A stretch of 64,000 nt of DNA, from assembly GCA_028023455.1 (NCBI GenBank), contig JAQFVV010006256.1, positions 870,001-934,000 on the forward strand, in the 5' to 3' direction. Below, piece by piece: positions 11,569 through 24,396 of this stretch (its first letter is position 1; each line of letters begins with the position of its first letter). Made by a program: the position numbers and the translations under genes. This stretch comes from Epiperipatus broadwayi. Its lineage: Eukaryota > Onychophora > Udeonychophora > Euonychophora > Peripatidae. The notes beneath the pieces are model-generated. The model saw only the letters and a list, made by a program, of their open reading frames with translations. It was not told the DNA's origin and searched no databases.

Positions 11569-11769
11569 TTAATGATTTATATTTACACTAGTTTCAAAAC
11601 TTTCTTCTTCCATATTATAACAGATTACTTTATGATCAATTTGTAGATGATCAATTAAGTCTGTTAATTCAGGCCTAGGTTCTGGTAGACGATTCCATAA
11701 TTCTAATAAAGCTTCCTGACATACTGAAAGCCACTTTTCTATCAACTTTTGAAGATCAATCAAATTATT
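11569..11769 (-). CDS. SFR1: SFR1 (MEI5 homologue), last coding exon
   Basis: This exon encodes 66 residues and a TAA stop. On the minus strand it is preceded by TTTATTTATTTAG, an acceptor leaving phase 0. It starts N-N-L-I-D-L-Q-K-L-I-E-K-W and continues through L-L-E-L-W, L-T-D-L-I-D-H-L and an acidic end with I-C-Y-N-M-E-E-E-S-F. That order (L-Q-x-L-I-x-K-W, L-x-D-L-I-D, Y-N-x-x-E-E-x-F) is the conserved C-terminal domain of animal SFR1. SFR1 pairs with SWI5 in the nucleus and stimulates RAD51 strand exchange during homologous recombination; the C-terminal part is the SWI5-binding, RAD51-stimulating half. Joined to the exon at 34631-34984, it gives Y-R-S-K / N-N-L-I without a frame break, where known SFR1 proteins have a similar Y-R-S-K-N-D-L run. 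There are no internal stops. Confidence 0.85.
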   Translation of the reverse strand, partial: NNLIDLQKLIEKWLSVCQEALLELWNRLPEPRPELTDLIDHLQIDHKVICYNMEEESFETSVNINH

Positions 11770-11771
11770 CT

Positions 11772-14050
11772 AAATAAATAAAAGAAAAAAACCAAATAAT
11801 TTTCAATAATAAAAATACATATTTTTATATATATATAAAAAAACAATGAAATCAGAAGTTTCTATGCATAGGTTATATGTGCAGAAATCTTATACACTAC
11901 ATTCTCTCTTTCAAAAATTAAAGTCATCTGCTTCTAACTCTTTATAACCTTCTTTCCCCAATATTTAAAGTTCTTGCCTTTGCATCAATAAAAATAAGCT
12001 TTTAATGTTATCATATATCTTTTAATATCTTATATAATTTTTATTCTAAATAACTCCAAACTATTTTTTATAAATTTGTATTCATTTTCATAATTCTACT
12101 TCTTTTTCTCCAACCAACTTATCCATTATTTTTTCACACCATTTACAATTATATACCTATAATACATTTCTTATAAAAAAATTGTCTACTTATTAACTTT
12201 TCTTAGTGTAAAACCTATTATGAAATAAACCATTTAATGTTATATATTAGATCATTATTTATCCAAGATGGAGTATGCTATATAATAGTCAAATTGTGAG
12301 TTATGACAAACAGAGCTTTACAGGACTAGTATCAAAAAAACTCTTTCCCCAGCCATGTCAAACCTCAACATCATTAACCATAAATCAGAATGCATTAGAA
12401 TTTTATTTGTATTAAGCAGATTTCACTTGCTTAATTTCTAAACATGAAAGATAAAACATATTCAATTATTAAATGTGATCCTTTTTATAATTAATAAGCC
12501 TACATATAATTATATTCTGGATGGGTAGAAATTATAATTATTACAAACCATACATGTTGAAATGATATAATCATTTTAGGTGATTATCATAATGGTCAAA
12601 GAAAAGAAGGATTTATTACAGTATAAGGCATTCACTCTTCTAAGGCAATGGTAAAACAGACATTTTATAAAGCAAATAACTCATAACATTAACAAATAGG
12701 TATATATTACATATATAATATTCACCATTTATTTATACATGCAATAATATATATATGTTTGGTATGGATTTCTTGAAATATTATATAACCATAAATTAAT
12801 TAAAATTTAATATTATACATTTAATATCAAAAGAATTGTCAAACTATAACAAAAGATTGCAATCCCGAAAGCACATGGATATTTTGTTATAATTGATATT
12901 ATTTTAAAAGAACAAATAATATAAATATATGTAACCAAGAAGTTCGTTAGATGTGTGTATCTACAAATATAATAGATAAAAAATTACATATTAACAAAAG
13001 TGTATGATAAAATTAATTCCCTTAGGATTTCAAAAACTAATGCTAGGTTAATTCAGATTTTTTCTTAGATAAAAAATTAAGTTCATATGGAATATTTCTA
13101 AAATGCCTTAGCATAATAATCGAACCATGCTTCAACCTCAACAGCAACTGAATATTAAAAGGATTATATTTCACAAAGTTTGTTAACCTCAAAATATAGT
13201 ATATGAAATTCCAAGAAAAAGATTCTGTCAAACAAGTAGGAATCACATACCAGGCTCTAAAAACAAACAAACAAAAAAAAAACTAATTAAAGCATCATGT
13301 CTTGGACTATGAACTTCTTCAAATTTAAATTACTATTGCATGTTGTATCAAAATTCACATTTGTAGGTAGTAGATCATTTGAGAACTTTAAATAAACTGT
13401 AATAAATACTTTTTAAAGTTATGGATGAATTTTAGCATAGAAAGCTACTGTACATATTTATTATTTCAAGAGTTTATTTTATGAGTTATATATATCTTTT
13501 AGAGCAGTGAGTTGATATTTTATATATTATTATTATTTAAGGTTTCAGTATTTTCAATTTTAGGCTTGGATAATTTTACACAAATTTATAATAGGACAAA
13601 TGAACAAAAGCGTAAAAGTGGATAAGCAGTTAAGGTTGTTAAACACCATGAATGATTTGAATTTAAAGAATTCTTTGAATTTCATCTTTATACATATTAA
13701 ATGATTAAAGGTTTTGCTATAACTTTATGGAATTTGTTCTAAAATAATAAAGTGATATAATTCAGGTGCGTGGATTTCTCCATTATTTATTTATAGAGAT
13801 GATGAATTTGAAATGTTTGCGTATTTAATGTTTCCATATATAGTCAATATTAATGATAGACATGAATACCTTAAGTTATTAAAAATTTAAATAGGGATTC
13901 TGTCAGTAATTGTGTTATATATTATTCTGTCTTGATTATATATATGCAGATGTGGCTGAAATGATATGCATGCCTGCTGTTCATATTATTAATGTATCTC
14001 GTACATTACAAATGTCTAGCATACGATTTGGTTCTCCTATATTACAGTTT
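11772..14050. other. Intronic A+T-rich DNA, nothing recognised
   Basis: Only short chance reading frames were seen, for example 13270-13043 on the minus strand, without domain features. No repeats of note were seen by eye. Confidence 0.5.
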
Positions 14051-14539
14051 ATTTTGGTATAATAATTCTTTGGCTGCAGAAAGGAGTTTTGCTATTAACT
14101 GAAAGGAGACCATTTGATTCCTCTTGGAGGCCTTAAAGGAACCAAGCAGGGCAAATTCCTAGTGTCCACTCCATATGTTCTTGTCGTTGCAGCTGTTATT
14201 ACTATGTGATTATTCATATAGTACACGAACGTGGATGGGCTGCTCACCAACACGCATTAGCCAGCGTAGTGAGTTTATTGGCTTTTTACCTCTGAGTTTA
14301 AGATCAAGAAACCCTATGGTCTTTCTTCTCAGTTGCCTGATAAGGCAGAATGAATGTTTATGTAAATGATAAATATTTTTCCAATACATATATACAATTA
14401 TGACAGACAAAAATAGATCGTGGTCCTTATTTCCAGGAGGCTGTAAAGTCACCAACTAAGGCAGCAGTTGGTGGCTGAAGGCGAGGATCCTAAGAATCCC
14501 CTGTTTACAGACCCAGGCTGCCATTTGATGATGACTTTT

Positions 14540-15170
14540 TATTTAGGTACTTACAACTGCAGATCACTTTCAAGTGAAAGAAGATTGCAAGAATTAGAAG
14601 AAGAGCTGTCTTATATTAAATGGGACATTATTGGACTTTGTGAAGTTAGAAGGTGAAGAGACAATTGATTTAAAAAGTGGACATGTACTCTACTATAAAG
14701 GCACAAATATTGGAAATACAAGTGGAGTAGGATTCATTATAAATAAAAAGTGGAAGAACAATGTGGAGATTGATGGTGTATCGGAGAGAGTGGCAAGATT
14801 AGTTATACAACTTAATAGAAAATACCAGATGCAGATAATTCAGGTTTATGCCCCAACAAGTTCTCATAGTAATGAAGTAATAGAAAATTTTTATATGGAT
14901 GTACAAAAGGCGTTTGATCAGAGAAAACATTTTAAAATTGTTATGGGAGACTTTAATGCTAGAATTGGTAAACAAATGAAAGATGAAAGTGCTGAGGTAA
15001 TTTTGGTTATGGTAATAGAAATGAGAGAGGACATAGACTTGTGGAGTTTCAGAAAAAGTAAAACTTTATATTATGAATTCTTTTTTTGAGAAAAATCCTT
15101 AACAGGAAATGGACATGGAAGCATCCAAATGAAGGTACAGCAGAATTGGATTATATTTTGACTAACAGAA
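14540..15170 (+). pseudogene. RTE endonuclease domain, frameshifted
   Basis: The domain starts with T-Y-N-C-R-S-L (about 14548) and W-D-I-I-G-L-C-E-V-R-R (about 14620-14655), the substrate-binding start of the APE family. The frame then shifts into 14631-15089, which shows G-V-G-F-I-I-N-K-K, an S-E-R-V-A-R-L block, Q-V-Y-A-P-T-S and the metal-site block M-G-D-F-N-A-R-I-G (about 14943-14969). A further frameshift leads to W-T-W-K-H-P and L-D-Y-I-L-T-N near 15110-15170. The nuclease would nick target DNA to prime reverse transcription; it cannot be made intact here. Confidence 0.8.
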
Positions 15171-15378
15171 AATAATATTTCAAGATTGTAATGTTCTTAA
15201 TAAATTTAACACATGAAGTGATCACCGTACGTGTTAATGCAAAACTAGAGACACAAAAATTAAAAAAAAAACAATATTTACAGTTGATATTCCTAATCTT
15301 CAGAAACATGCTAATGAATTTAAATTAGAACTTACAAATCGGTTTCAAGTATTAGTAGATTTTGAACATGATTCAGAT

Positions 15379-16620
15379 TTGAATGAAATTAATATGAAAA
15401 TCACTGACACATTTTTAAAAACTGCAACAAAGATAGCAGGTAGAAAAAGGCAGCAATTGACCAATAAAATTTCTACAGAGACTAAAGAATTTATGAAGAA
15501 AAGAAAGAATATGAAGGTATACAAAAATGACGCATTAAAAAGAATTGAATATCTCGAATTTTGTAAAATGGTGTGGAAAAGAGTTAAAAATGATATAAGA
15601 AAGTATAACTGTGAACTAGCAAGGAAAGCTGTAGAAGAAAATAAAAGTCTTAAGAATGTAAAACATTTTGGGATTGGTAGGAAATGTATATCTGCAATAA
15701 GAAAAAAAGATGGAATTATTACTAAAAAGAGAGATGACATCATGAAATGGGTAGAAGACTATCAAGAATTATATAGTAATAAAGAACAAGTATCTCCTAT
15801 ATCTATTACATCTGAATTGCCCAGAATTTTAAATAAAAAAGTGAGACATGCAATTAAATATATGAAGAAAGGATAGGCTCCAGGTAATGATGGAATTACA
15901 ATTGATATATTAAAAGAAGCAAGTGAAGAAATAGAATTTTTTTTAGCAAAGTTATATACCAAATGTCTAAATGATAAAGATGTACCAGATGATTGGAAGA
16001 ATGCAGTATTAATATTTAAAAAAGGTGATAAAAAAGATATTAGAAATTACAGACCTATCAGCCTTTTATCAGTTTTATACAAAATTTTTACCAAGATAAT
16101 TACAACTTGTCTACAGAGAACATTGGATTTCCTCCAACCAAGAGAACAAGCTGGATTTAAAAGTGGTTTTAGTACAGTAGACCATATTCAGGTATTGAGA
16201 GAAGTTATAGAAAGGACAAATGAATATGAGTTGCCATTATGTTTTGGATTTGTAGATTATGAAAAGGCATTTGATTCTATAAACATTTCTTCAGTGATTA
16301 AAGCATTGGATCATCAAGGTATAGATCCAAGATATTGTCATATTTTAAAGAATATTTATAAAAATGCAACAGCAGCAATTAGATTACATAATGATACTGG
16401 TGAAATCAACATTGAGAAGAGTATAAGACAGGGTGACTCCACATCTCCAAAACTTTTTACAGCAGTGCTGGAAGAAGTATTGTGGATTAAAATGGGAAAC
16501 TTAAGGAGTGAAAGTAAATGGAGATTATTTAAGTCATTTAGATTTTGCAGATGATGCAGTTGTTTTTGCAAATAATGCTTTAGAGCTGCAGGAAATGTTG
16601 CAGGAGTTATCAGATGAAAG
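15379..16620 (+). pseudogene. RTE reverse transcriptase domain, broken by stop and frameshift
   Basis: An open stretch (15379-15876) covers the linker and ends in a TAG just before P-G-N-D-G-I-T. The same frame continues with W-K-N-A-V-L-I-F-K-K and R-P-I-S-L-L (about 15990-16070). The open stretch 16123-16554 shows R-E-Q-A-G-F-K, palm motif A F-V-D-Y-E-K-A-F-D-S (about 16246-16275) and R-Q-G-D-S-T-S-P-K-L-F. The catalytic F-A-D-D box follows at about 16540-16552 but in another frame, so a frameshift separates it from the rest. Confidence 0.85.
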
Positions 16621-16667
16621 TAGGACTAAAGATAAATGTTAAAAATACTAAAGTAATGTTTAATTGA

Positions 16668-17333
16668 TTGTCTCAAAATATGAAAATAAAGATTGATTAT
16701 GATGAATTAGAAGAAGTTAACAGTTACAAATACCCTGGTCAGATTATTAATACAGATGGAAACATAATGGATGAAATTAATCATAGAATTAAACTTGGTT
16801 GGAGTGCTTTTGGTAGAAATAGCTTGATACTAAAAGGAAATATGCCTACATGTTTGAAAAGGAAGGTTTTTAATAAATGGGTTTTACCAGTTCTTACTTA
16901 TGAATCTGAGACTTGGACACTTAAAAGAAGAGCAATACAGAGACTTCAGACTACTCAAAGAGGTATGGAGAGATGCATGTTGGGAGTAACAAGAAGAGAT
17001 CGAAAAGGTTGTGTATGAGTAAGAGAACAAACAGGTGTTACTGACCTCATTAAAAAAGTTAAAAGATTGAAGTGGAGTTGGGCTGGACATATTGCTAGAA
17101 GAGATGATAATAGATGGACAATTGAAATCTTAAACTGGATTCCAAAAGATTGTAAAAGACCCAGAAAGAGACCACATGTTAGATGGATGGATGAAATAAG
17201 AAAGAGTGCAGGGGTGATGTGGAGAAAAGAAGCTAAAGATCGGAGAAGATGGATTGAACTTGTAGAGACCTTCATCCTGCAGTGGATTGATGATGTGAAT
17301 GATTCTTTTCCAGGCATAATCATTTATGCATGA
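16668..17333 (+). pseudogene. RTE C-terminal region
   Basis: Two open stretches (16668-17018 and 17067-17333) carry the thumb-side block Y-x-Y-x-G-Q-I-I and I-K-L-G-W. They end in the basic tail L-K-W-S-W-A-G-H-I-A-R-R, then R-P-R-K-R-P-x-x-R-W-M-D-E and W-x-E-L-V-E-x-F-x-x-Q-W. These blocks in this order are diagnostic of RTE-clade LINEs. A stop near 17017 separates the two. Confidence 0.8.
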
Positions 17334-17345
17334 GATGCAGACAGA

Positions 17346-20300
17346 TTTATTAAGAGTTATACATCTTTGTTATGACATACGATGAACAAGAATCCAAGTC
17401 ATAAGTGTCATCATATTTTAAATATGGGCATTAACGTTGATGTATTTTCTTGCATGCCTTATTTTTACCTCTATATGAAGAACAGAATGAATTAATATAG
17501 GATAATGAGTTATATTATTATTGCAGAAAGTAAAGTTAAGATTCTTGGATATAACATATATAATATTACACGATAGATACTCTGCCTGCATGATTCAAAC
17601 TCCATACATACTAGATCATTGAGTTTAAATCCCTACCAAAAGTTCTAACTCTTAATAAAGTGATATATATATTTAATAGTAATATAGAGATTAAAGAATT
17701 AATAAGCAATACTATCATTCTATAGAATGGATTCTGATGATGAAATTCATCTGAATGCTAGATATGAAGTCGTTATAGCAAGGGTAGCTAAACGTAGTCT
17801 GATATAAAAAATTACTTTTATAATCAAATAGAAAATGCAGGATATTTAGTTTTGTAGTTAGTTAGGAAGCATCAAAAATATTCCTTACATTTATTAGTTC
17901 AATTTTTTTAACCTTGGCACTGCCAATGAGAGCAATCAAACTATCCCATAAGTTGTCGAGTTACAGAAATATGTTATTTAATTTAACTGTTAATAAATAT
18001 GTTGATTTATTTATTACAAATATCAAGTTCATTTATTTTTTTAACTTTGGTGTTATCAACATAAGAGAAGATTGAATGTAAGTAGATATGGGTCAGCTTC
18101 ACGTTTCTTCCTAATCTAGCTAGCATTAAAAGAAATATATTCATCATGGTGGAAGGTGCTACGAGGGACCAAATTAAGATATTTACCAGGTGAATTTTGT
18201 AAGATTTTATAGATAGAATATGAAATAGCCTTTGAGTGTAACATGATAGTGACATATCGAATTCAAGGCATTAATCCTGAAGCATTACCTGGTGAGAATT
18301 CAAGTATTCTACTATTGTCTTGTAGACTAATCATTATAATATAGATGTAAATATTGATAGTTTAACAAGATTCCTCTATGTGTACCTTTCCAGACAAACC
18401 TCAGCCACAATGAATATTATGAATGAGAGAATTTAAGTTCTCATTAACTCATTACTTAACTAAGATATAAGATGTTATATAAAAGGTGAATTTTGTTTGG
18501 AGTTTGGCACAAGTGATAAAGAGGGTTCATCTAAAACTATTTCTATGAGTCATATCATTATGTTAATAATTTAAAATTTGGCTATTACATAATATCTTTC
18601 TCAGTCAAATTTTGTAGTTTGTTATGAAAATCTAGAACGTTAATTTTAGAAAAATGATCTTATTACTAGAATATCCTTATAATCAATATAAATAAGATAG
18701 TAAACATTTTAATATATTATGATAATAAATTTTGCTAAGCTTATGCTTAAAACACATAAATTACAATATATTATTATTTTTAATAACACAATACAAATAT
18801 ATAATAGAAATACTTAGATTTGCTGTTAAAATATTGGTATCTACTTTTATCTATAAAGCATCATAAAGTGATATTGATAAATAGTACAGATAATGGGCTG
18901 ACATCACTTTCTTGTGTTGATTAAAAAAGTATGTAATGTGCAGAAATAATGAGGCCATATTATTATTTCAGTATAAAATATAATACAGATGCTGGTTTCT
19001 CTAAAAAGCCAGTTGTGTTCTTCTTTTGAATGGTTAATGATTATCCAAATCCTTTGATTAATATGATTAAAATCTCAAACTTTTGCTAGGAAAGAGCTCC
19101 AAAAATAGGTTTTACTCATTGATTAAAAAAGCCTAAAAAAAAGAAGCCAAAAAATTTTTCATTATTTTGGTCTTGTGATATATCTAGCAGATTTCAATAC
19201 AGAAATTCTGAAACTTCAAATATGTTTTTTTAATTTAAAAATCTTCAGTTATATATGATGGAGTGGATATCTGCTGGGAGCTTGAAAGTCTGTGTTCAAA
19301 TCCCCTCTAATTAAATCTTCTTAGATTAAAAATATGTTTATGGCTTGTCTGATATACTAGTCAATAAAGTTCATCTAACTAGGTCATCTTCAAAGATTAA
19401 ATGACTTGTGATTGTATATGCCAAATTTATGAACTGCACCAGTTAAATTTTTGGTTTAGTGATTTTAATTTAATATAAAACTTTATTAAAATAATTGTAG
19501 CAGTTGATAATGAAATGATAGATTCACATTATAAACTTTAATTTGATTTTATATTTTTTGTTAAGTAACTGCTAAAAAAATTCTAGTGTAATGTTTACAT
19601 ATAGTTATGGTTTAAAGTTGTAAATTATTGGATTACATTAAGTAGAAACACAGATCATATAAAAAGCATCATTATAAAGAGGCAAATGATTTTATTGGTT
19701 ATTTTAAAGATATAGATGTTTATGCATATTACAATAAACATTTATATTTTAAACAATTAGAATAACACTAAACAAGTTTACAAAAAATAAACATTTAATT
19801 AGTATAGAGAATAAAATAATAGGATAAATTAAAATAATTTGGTTTTAATTCAATATTAGAAATGTTTTTTTCCTTCTAATAGACAAATAATGATTGATAA
19901 TTCAACAAATTTTCTACATTAAAAATTACTATCATCTTAAATAGGGATTTCTTTTTTCTTTCCAAGAATAACTCCTACAAAATTTATTTATTTATAATAA
20001 AAAGTAGTATATAATTCTGCTATAAAGATGGTAAACATTCAAAATAATGATACATTTGATCATCAATGATAAGTTTCCATAATCATTACTCTTTTAATAT
20101 AATTTAATCAATCACCCCATGCTTGGAACATCATAAGCTTTAATGAGCTATAGCAATTGTTCATAATGAAGCTCTTATAATATTAAGATGCATATTTACA
20201 AGCCATCATTTAAAAAATTCATAATCATGATTAATAACTGAACTTGAGAATTTTGCATATGATAAGCATGTAAAGTTGCTTCATTGTTCCATGATTGCGA

Positions 20301-23300
20301 AACACAATTCTAATATAAAAAATAATAAAAATATATAACAACTATATAGAATATGTAAATAATTATATATTAAAAGATTTTTTTCAGCATGATTATATAT
20401 CCTTATCAACTGTTGAACATCTATTTTAAATTTTTAACCTATTACTGTAAACTATAGTTTTGTAATAGAAGTAAAAATAATATATTTAATTATTTCCCTT
20501 TATGTCCACGGTAAATCACATTGCAATTGACAAAATTAATTTTATGATTCCTTTTTTGTATTTTATATGTCTCTTATTTTACAATTACATATTAATTTTT
20601 TTCAGACACTTATTTGACCATCCAATATTTATGTTTATCAATATAATTTTTGTTTTTTATTAATGTATTATAAATTTGGGGTCAATATAAAAGTTTGATC
20701 CATTTTTTGTCTGAACTATTGTTATCATCATTATTAAAATGATTTTACATAGAAATGCGATAATTTAATATAGATTTTTTACAATTAAAGTATATTTTAA
20801 ATATTTTTAGGATTATATCCATAATCTTTATATAATTCAATAAATTATGTCTTTTGTAAACTAGCTACAATATAAATATTGGATAATCAAATAATAAAAA
20901 TCTGGAAAAATTAATTTGTAATTATAAGAGATGATTTATTATGGACAGGCAGGGAAACAATTAGATGAAAGAACCAAATAACTTAACAATGCAATTAATA
21001 GAAGAGATAATAAGTCTGCTTTATACATTCTGTACTTAACATATAGTATTAAATATAAATAACTGAATAATTTATGAAACTACGATAAATTTATTTAATA
21101 ACTGGTCTAGTAAAAATGAACAAAAAATTATACAAGGTAGTATATATAAAGCCATATAAAGCATGTTTTTATTTATTTTGTGTATTGCTATAAAATTAAT
21201 TTGATCCATTTTTATTAATGGATTTCTAACAATCTGAATTGTGGTATCATAATTTTATTTTATTCATGTTTGTTATTTTTATTTCTGTTACAAAACTGTA
21301 GTTAAGAAAACATTTAAAATAGGTGTACAACATTTTACAATTATGTGTAGAAAAAGGCTTTTTATATATAATTATTAATAGATACATTTTATTTTTATAT
21401 TTTATATGAACCCTACCTCCTCCCAGCATAATAGTTCCATTATTTCCATTTTTGATATACAGTAACTTTAGTATGATATAATTTTGAGCTTCTATTTCAG
21501 ATTCCATGAAGCATATGAAACATTAATTAAATAAAATCAACCAGAAACTGGTTAACCATAAGAAACATGATTAATTTATATGGTCATCAATCAAAATTCA
21601 GAAAACATATTTATTAGAACAATAACAGAATGACTTTTTAATGCAATAACATGTAAATTCAGAATATTTTTTCTTAAAATCTTTTAGTTTAATAGTTATC
21701 ACTTAATGCTGAAAATAACTCAGAGAAGATAAATAATATCAAGAAAAAAATATTTTTACTGAATGAATAGATTGCCAAAAGATTCGAAAATGATTCTAAA
21801 ATTAAATAAACAACAACAACAAAAAAAAAAATCTTAGATTTATGATATAAACTGATATTAATAACTGAATAAAGGTTTGTCCTTGCTAAAATTTTGTATA
21901 TAAATAAATGGAAAAAAATTAGCAATGCAGTTGTCTAATATTTATTACTTGATATTACAGAAAAGTCAATGAATTCATCTTTTCTTAAATAAAATTTTAA
22001 AACATAATAATATTAATGGAATTACTTTTTTTAATGTTTCCTGTAAGTATATAAAAGTGGGCAGCAGACTTTAACAGTTTTCTCATAAAATGTGTTAATC
22101 AGTAATCGATATCTTCTATTAATTTTTTAGGATTAGAAGATGTGTTTTTTATTTATTTATTATAGAGTTGAACAATCTTCAAAATTCAAAGATTTTCCTA
22201 TTAGCAGCAAGAAATTCTTTTGTAGCAAATATAAAAGGATGATTTCATTGATTTCTTAGAACAACACTTGATTATTATTGACTGCTGGAATCTGTTTTAA
22301 TCCTTTTTTAAAATTTTATTAGAAATATATACACATTTATTCAAAAACACACTCTGTATGAACTAAACCTATTTCATTAGCATTCATTTGTAGTCTATAA
22401 ATGAAATGAATACCCCCCCCCCCCAAATAAAGATGAGTTATGCAATAATTAAAAAAAAACACCATGTGCTACAAATACATCCATTGTAAAATATCCTAAC
22501 TATATCCAATAAAAGAATATTGCTTCATATGATCAATTCAAGAAAAAGAATATTTTACAATAGTAATTTAATATCAATTCATCTAAAAAACCGAAGAACA
22601 CATCAATTAATTTTATAATCTTACCATTAACTTTTTAAAAATGAAATTATTCTTATGGCTTTATTTTACAACAGTAAAAGATCCACATCTCATTTCCCTA
22701 TAACAATCTGGGCAAAATAATATTTGCATATAAAAAGTTATAGTTGTTATATCATTATGATGAAATATTCTCTTGATGCTGCAGCACATTGGAATCTAAA
22801 TCTTTATAGGTTGCACTCAAAATATTCTTTAGATCATCTTTAGAATTGGAAAAAGCAGCACAATCCTCGATAGAAGTCTGTTTTTACTTAGCTTACATTA
22901 TCATTTTGATGTCTGTTTCATGAAACCATCTTTAGACTTTCCAAAAACTATTGTCATAAAAATAAATAATTCAACTGGAACTAGTACTTCTCATTTCAAA
23001 TATCTTAGATTTTCTATTAGCAGGAATACTGTTTTCTTTTACTAATAATATATGCAATAATACAAACATATAAATTTGATGAGACAACAGTCTATTTATA
23101 CCCATACCTTCTATATTCTATTAGAATTTAATTAATAACAATTCAAGTGTAAGCCAGTATTAAAAAAATATACAAAAAGGAACATTATTCAAGTTTAGAA
23201 GAATATTTTTACCACTCCGTAACAAAGACATTATAACACTTTTCTACTAATAATTTTTTTAATACTTTGTATAAATATAAATAAATTGGATTAAATAATA

Positions 23301-23466
23301 GTGCTCTCTTATCTTAGGTAAAAAATTCATTCCTTTCTTAATAGTAGACTATCATAACAAATAATTCTTGCTGAAACTTCAAAATAAATATAAGTTTCTT
23401 GGATTAATACACTTATCATGTTATATTAAAATCCATTTCAATTATTAAAACACATATATAGATTAA
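17346..23466. other. Intronic A+T-rich DNA
   Basis: No coding, RNA or transposon feature was recognised on either strand. A 12-base C run (22413-22424) stands out in otherwise A+T-rich sequence. The reading frames present (for example 21507-21247 and 21925-21689, minus) are low-complexity and featureless. Confidence 0.5.
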
Positions 23467-23579
23467 CTTAATAGCGATCAAATCGTAAATACAAGACAGA
23501 GAATTTAACAAGAAGAAGGCGGTCCACCTTCTTCTTGTTAAATTCTCTGTCTTGTATTTACGATTTGATCGCTATTAAG
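23467..23579. repeat. Perfect inverted repeat, 53-bp arms, 7-nt loop
   Basis: Bases 23467-23519 pair with 23527-23579 without one mismatch, leaving the loop CGGTCCA, whose outer bases can also pair in part. The arms contain AATAGCGATCAAATCG at the outside and AACAAGAAGAAGG at the inside. A transcript would fold into an unbroken 53-bp hairpin. It lies about 100 bp left of the first 2.16-kb unit and within the SFR1 intron. No coding content. Confidence 0.95.
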
Positions 23580-24131
23580 AACATCTGATTGGCTGTTAGA
23601 TAGTAATAAGCGCGAGAGGTTTGCAGTCTCTCAATTTAATTTCAAATACTGTTTGTGCTTTATAAAATAAATATTATTTATATATTGTAACAGATATATA
23701 ATATGCCGCTACATTAATTTAAAATTAGAATAAAAACTTAAGTTCGTAAATAAAACTAAAAGCTAAAAAAAATTAGAGTTGTTAAACGTATATATATTCG
23801 CACAGATGCAAAACTTTAAAAGTATTTTTTTTTTAAATAAAAAAAAAAAAAGTATTTGAACGTACTTTTTTATAAAAAAAAGGTGAAGATCTAAATATAA
23901 AATATTTTAAATGAAAAAGATTTCTATGTAATCTCAGTAAATGGAAATGATTGTTATTAATTATCGAAAAGCAAACTAGCCCTTGGGGCTCTATAGAAAA
24001 AAGTCAGATGAAAGATAAAGATAAGAGAATAAAAAAACTTAGAATGTCCAATAGAAGCAGTAACCAGCTGCTCGGACCTTAATGGAAATTATTGGAACAG
24101 GAAACTATGTTCAATGAATCCGGAGGAGTAC

Positions 24132-24138
24132 TATAAAA
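24132..24138 (+). promoter_or_regulatory. TATA-like box in unit copy 1
   Basis: TATAAAA lies within a block (CCGGAGGAGTACTATAAAA) that is the same in copy 2 (TATAAAA at 26796-26802). The surrounding conserved, less A+T-rich context makes it a possible start region, but no transcript is known. Confidence 0.3.
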
Positions 24139-24263
24139 GGAAAAAAATATTCAAATTTAAAGAGTTCCAGCTTGATTTATTTTGAGAGGCATGATAAGAC
24201 GCACTTGTCACACTCTCTATTTTCAAATAAAATGACTGATGAATTAAGATGGTATTATTGCAG

Positions 24264-24396
24264 ACCCCAAATCATATGCGTTCTGCAATCAAATAGTACC
24301 AGGATTGAACCAGCTAAGGCCACATCCAGAACAAAAGACCGGTCTTACAATAGAGACGTCACGGGAATTGGCACCAGGAACCGGGATTCTTCAAAT
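24264..24396 (+). other. Exon-like 133-bp block in unit copy 1
   Basis: The block is preceded by TATTATTGCAG and followed by GTAAGAT, a good acceptor and donor. Copy 2 has a block of exactly the same length (26919-27051) with the same splice-like borders. Differences between the copies are mostly amino-acid-changing in the two frames checked, and one frame acquires a stop in copy 2, so a protein exon is unlikely. A noncoding exon is possible. Confidence 0.35.

Larger units (their letters stand above)
14100..17345 (+). mobile_element. RTE-type non-LTR retrotransposon (CFDP2-like), broken
   Basis: A G+C-richer leader (about 14100-14520) is followed by an APE-type endonuclease (14540-15170), a reverse transcriptase (15700-16620) and the basic C-terminal region of RTE/BovB-like LINEs (16880-17300). 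No LTRs flank it. Predicted proteins of this kind are commonly annotated as craniofacial development protein 2-like. It lies within the SFR1 intron, in the opposite orientation to SFR1. The reading frame is interrupted at least at 14650, 15090, 15876 and 16554, and again before 17067. The 3' end is set just after the last open stretch; no clear simple-repeat tail was seen, and the 5' limit is uncertain. Confidence 0.85.

Noticed and set aside
19258-19315. Possible tRNA gene around GTGTTCAAATCCCCTCT
   Set aside because: A box B-like string is present but no matching box A or cloverleaf.
22413-22424. Poly-C runs here and at 54862-54875 as functional elements
   Set aside because: Simple homopolymers with no supporting context; probably slippage products or sequencing-prone sites.
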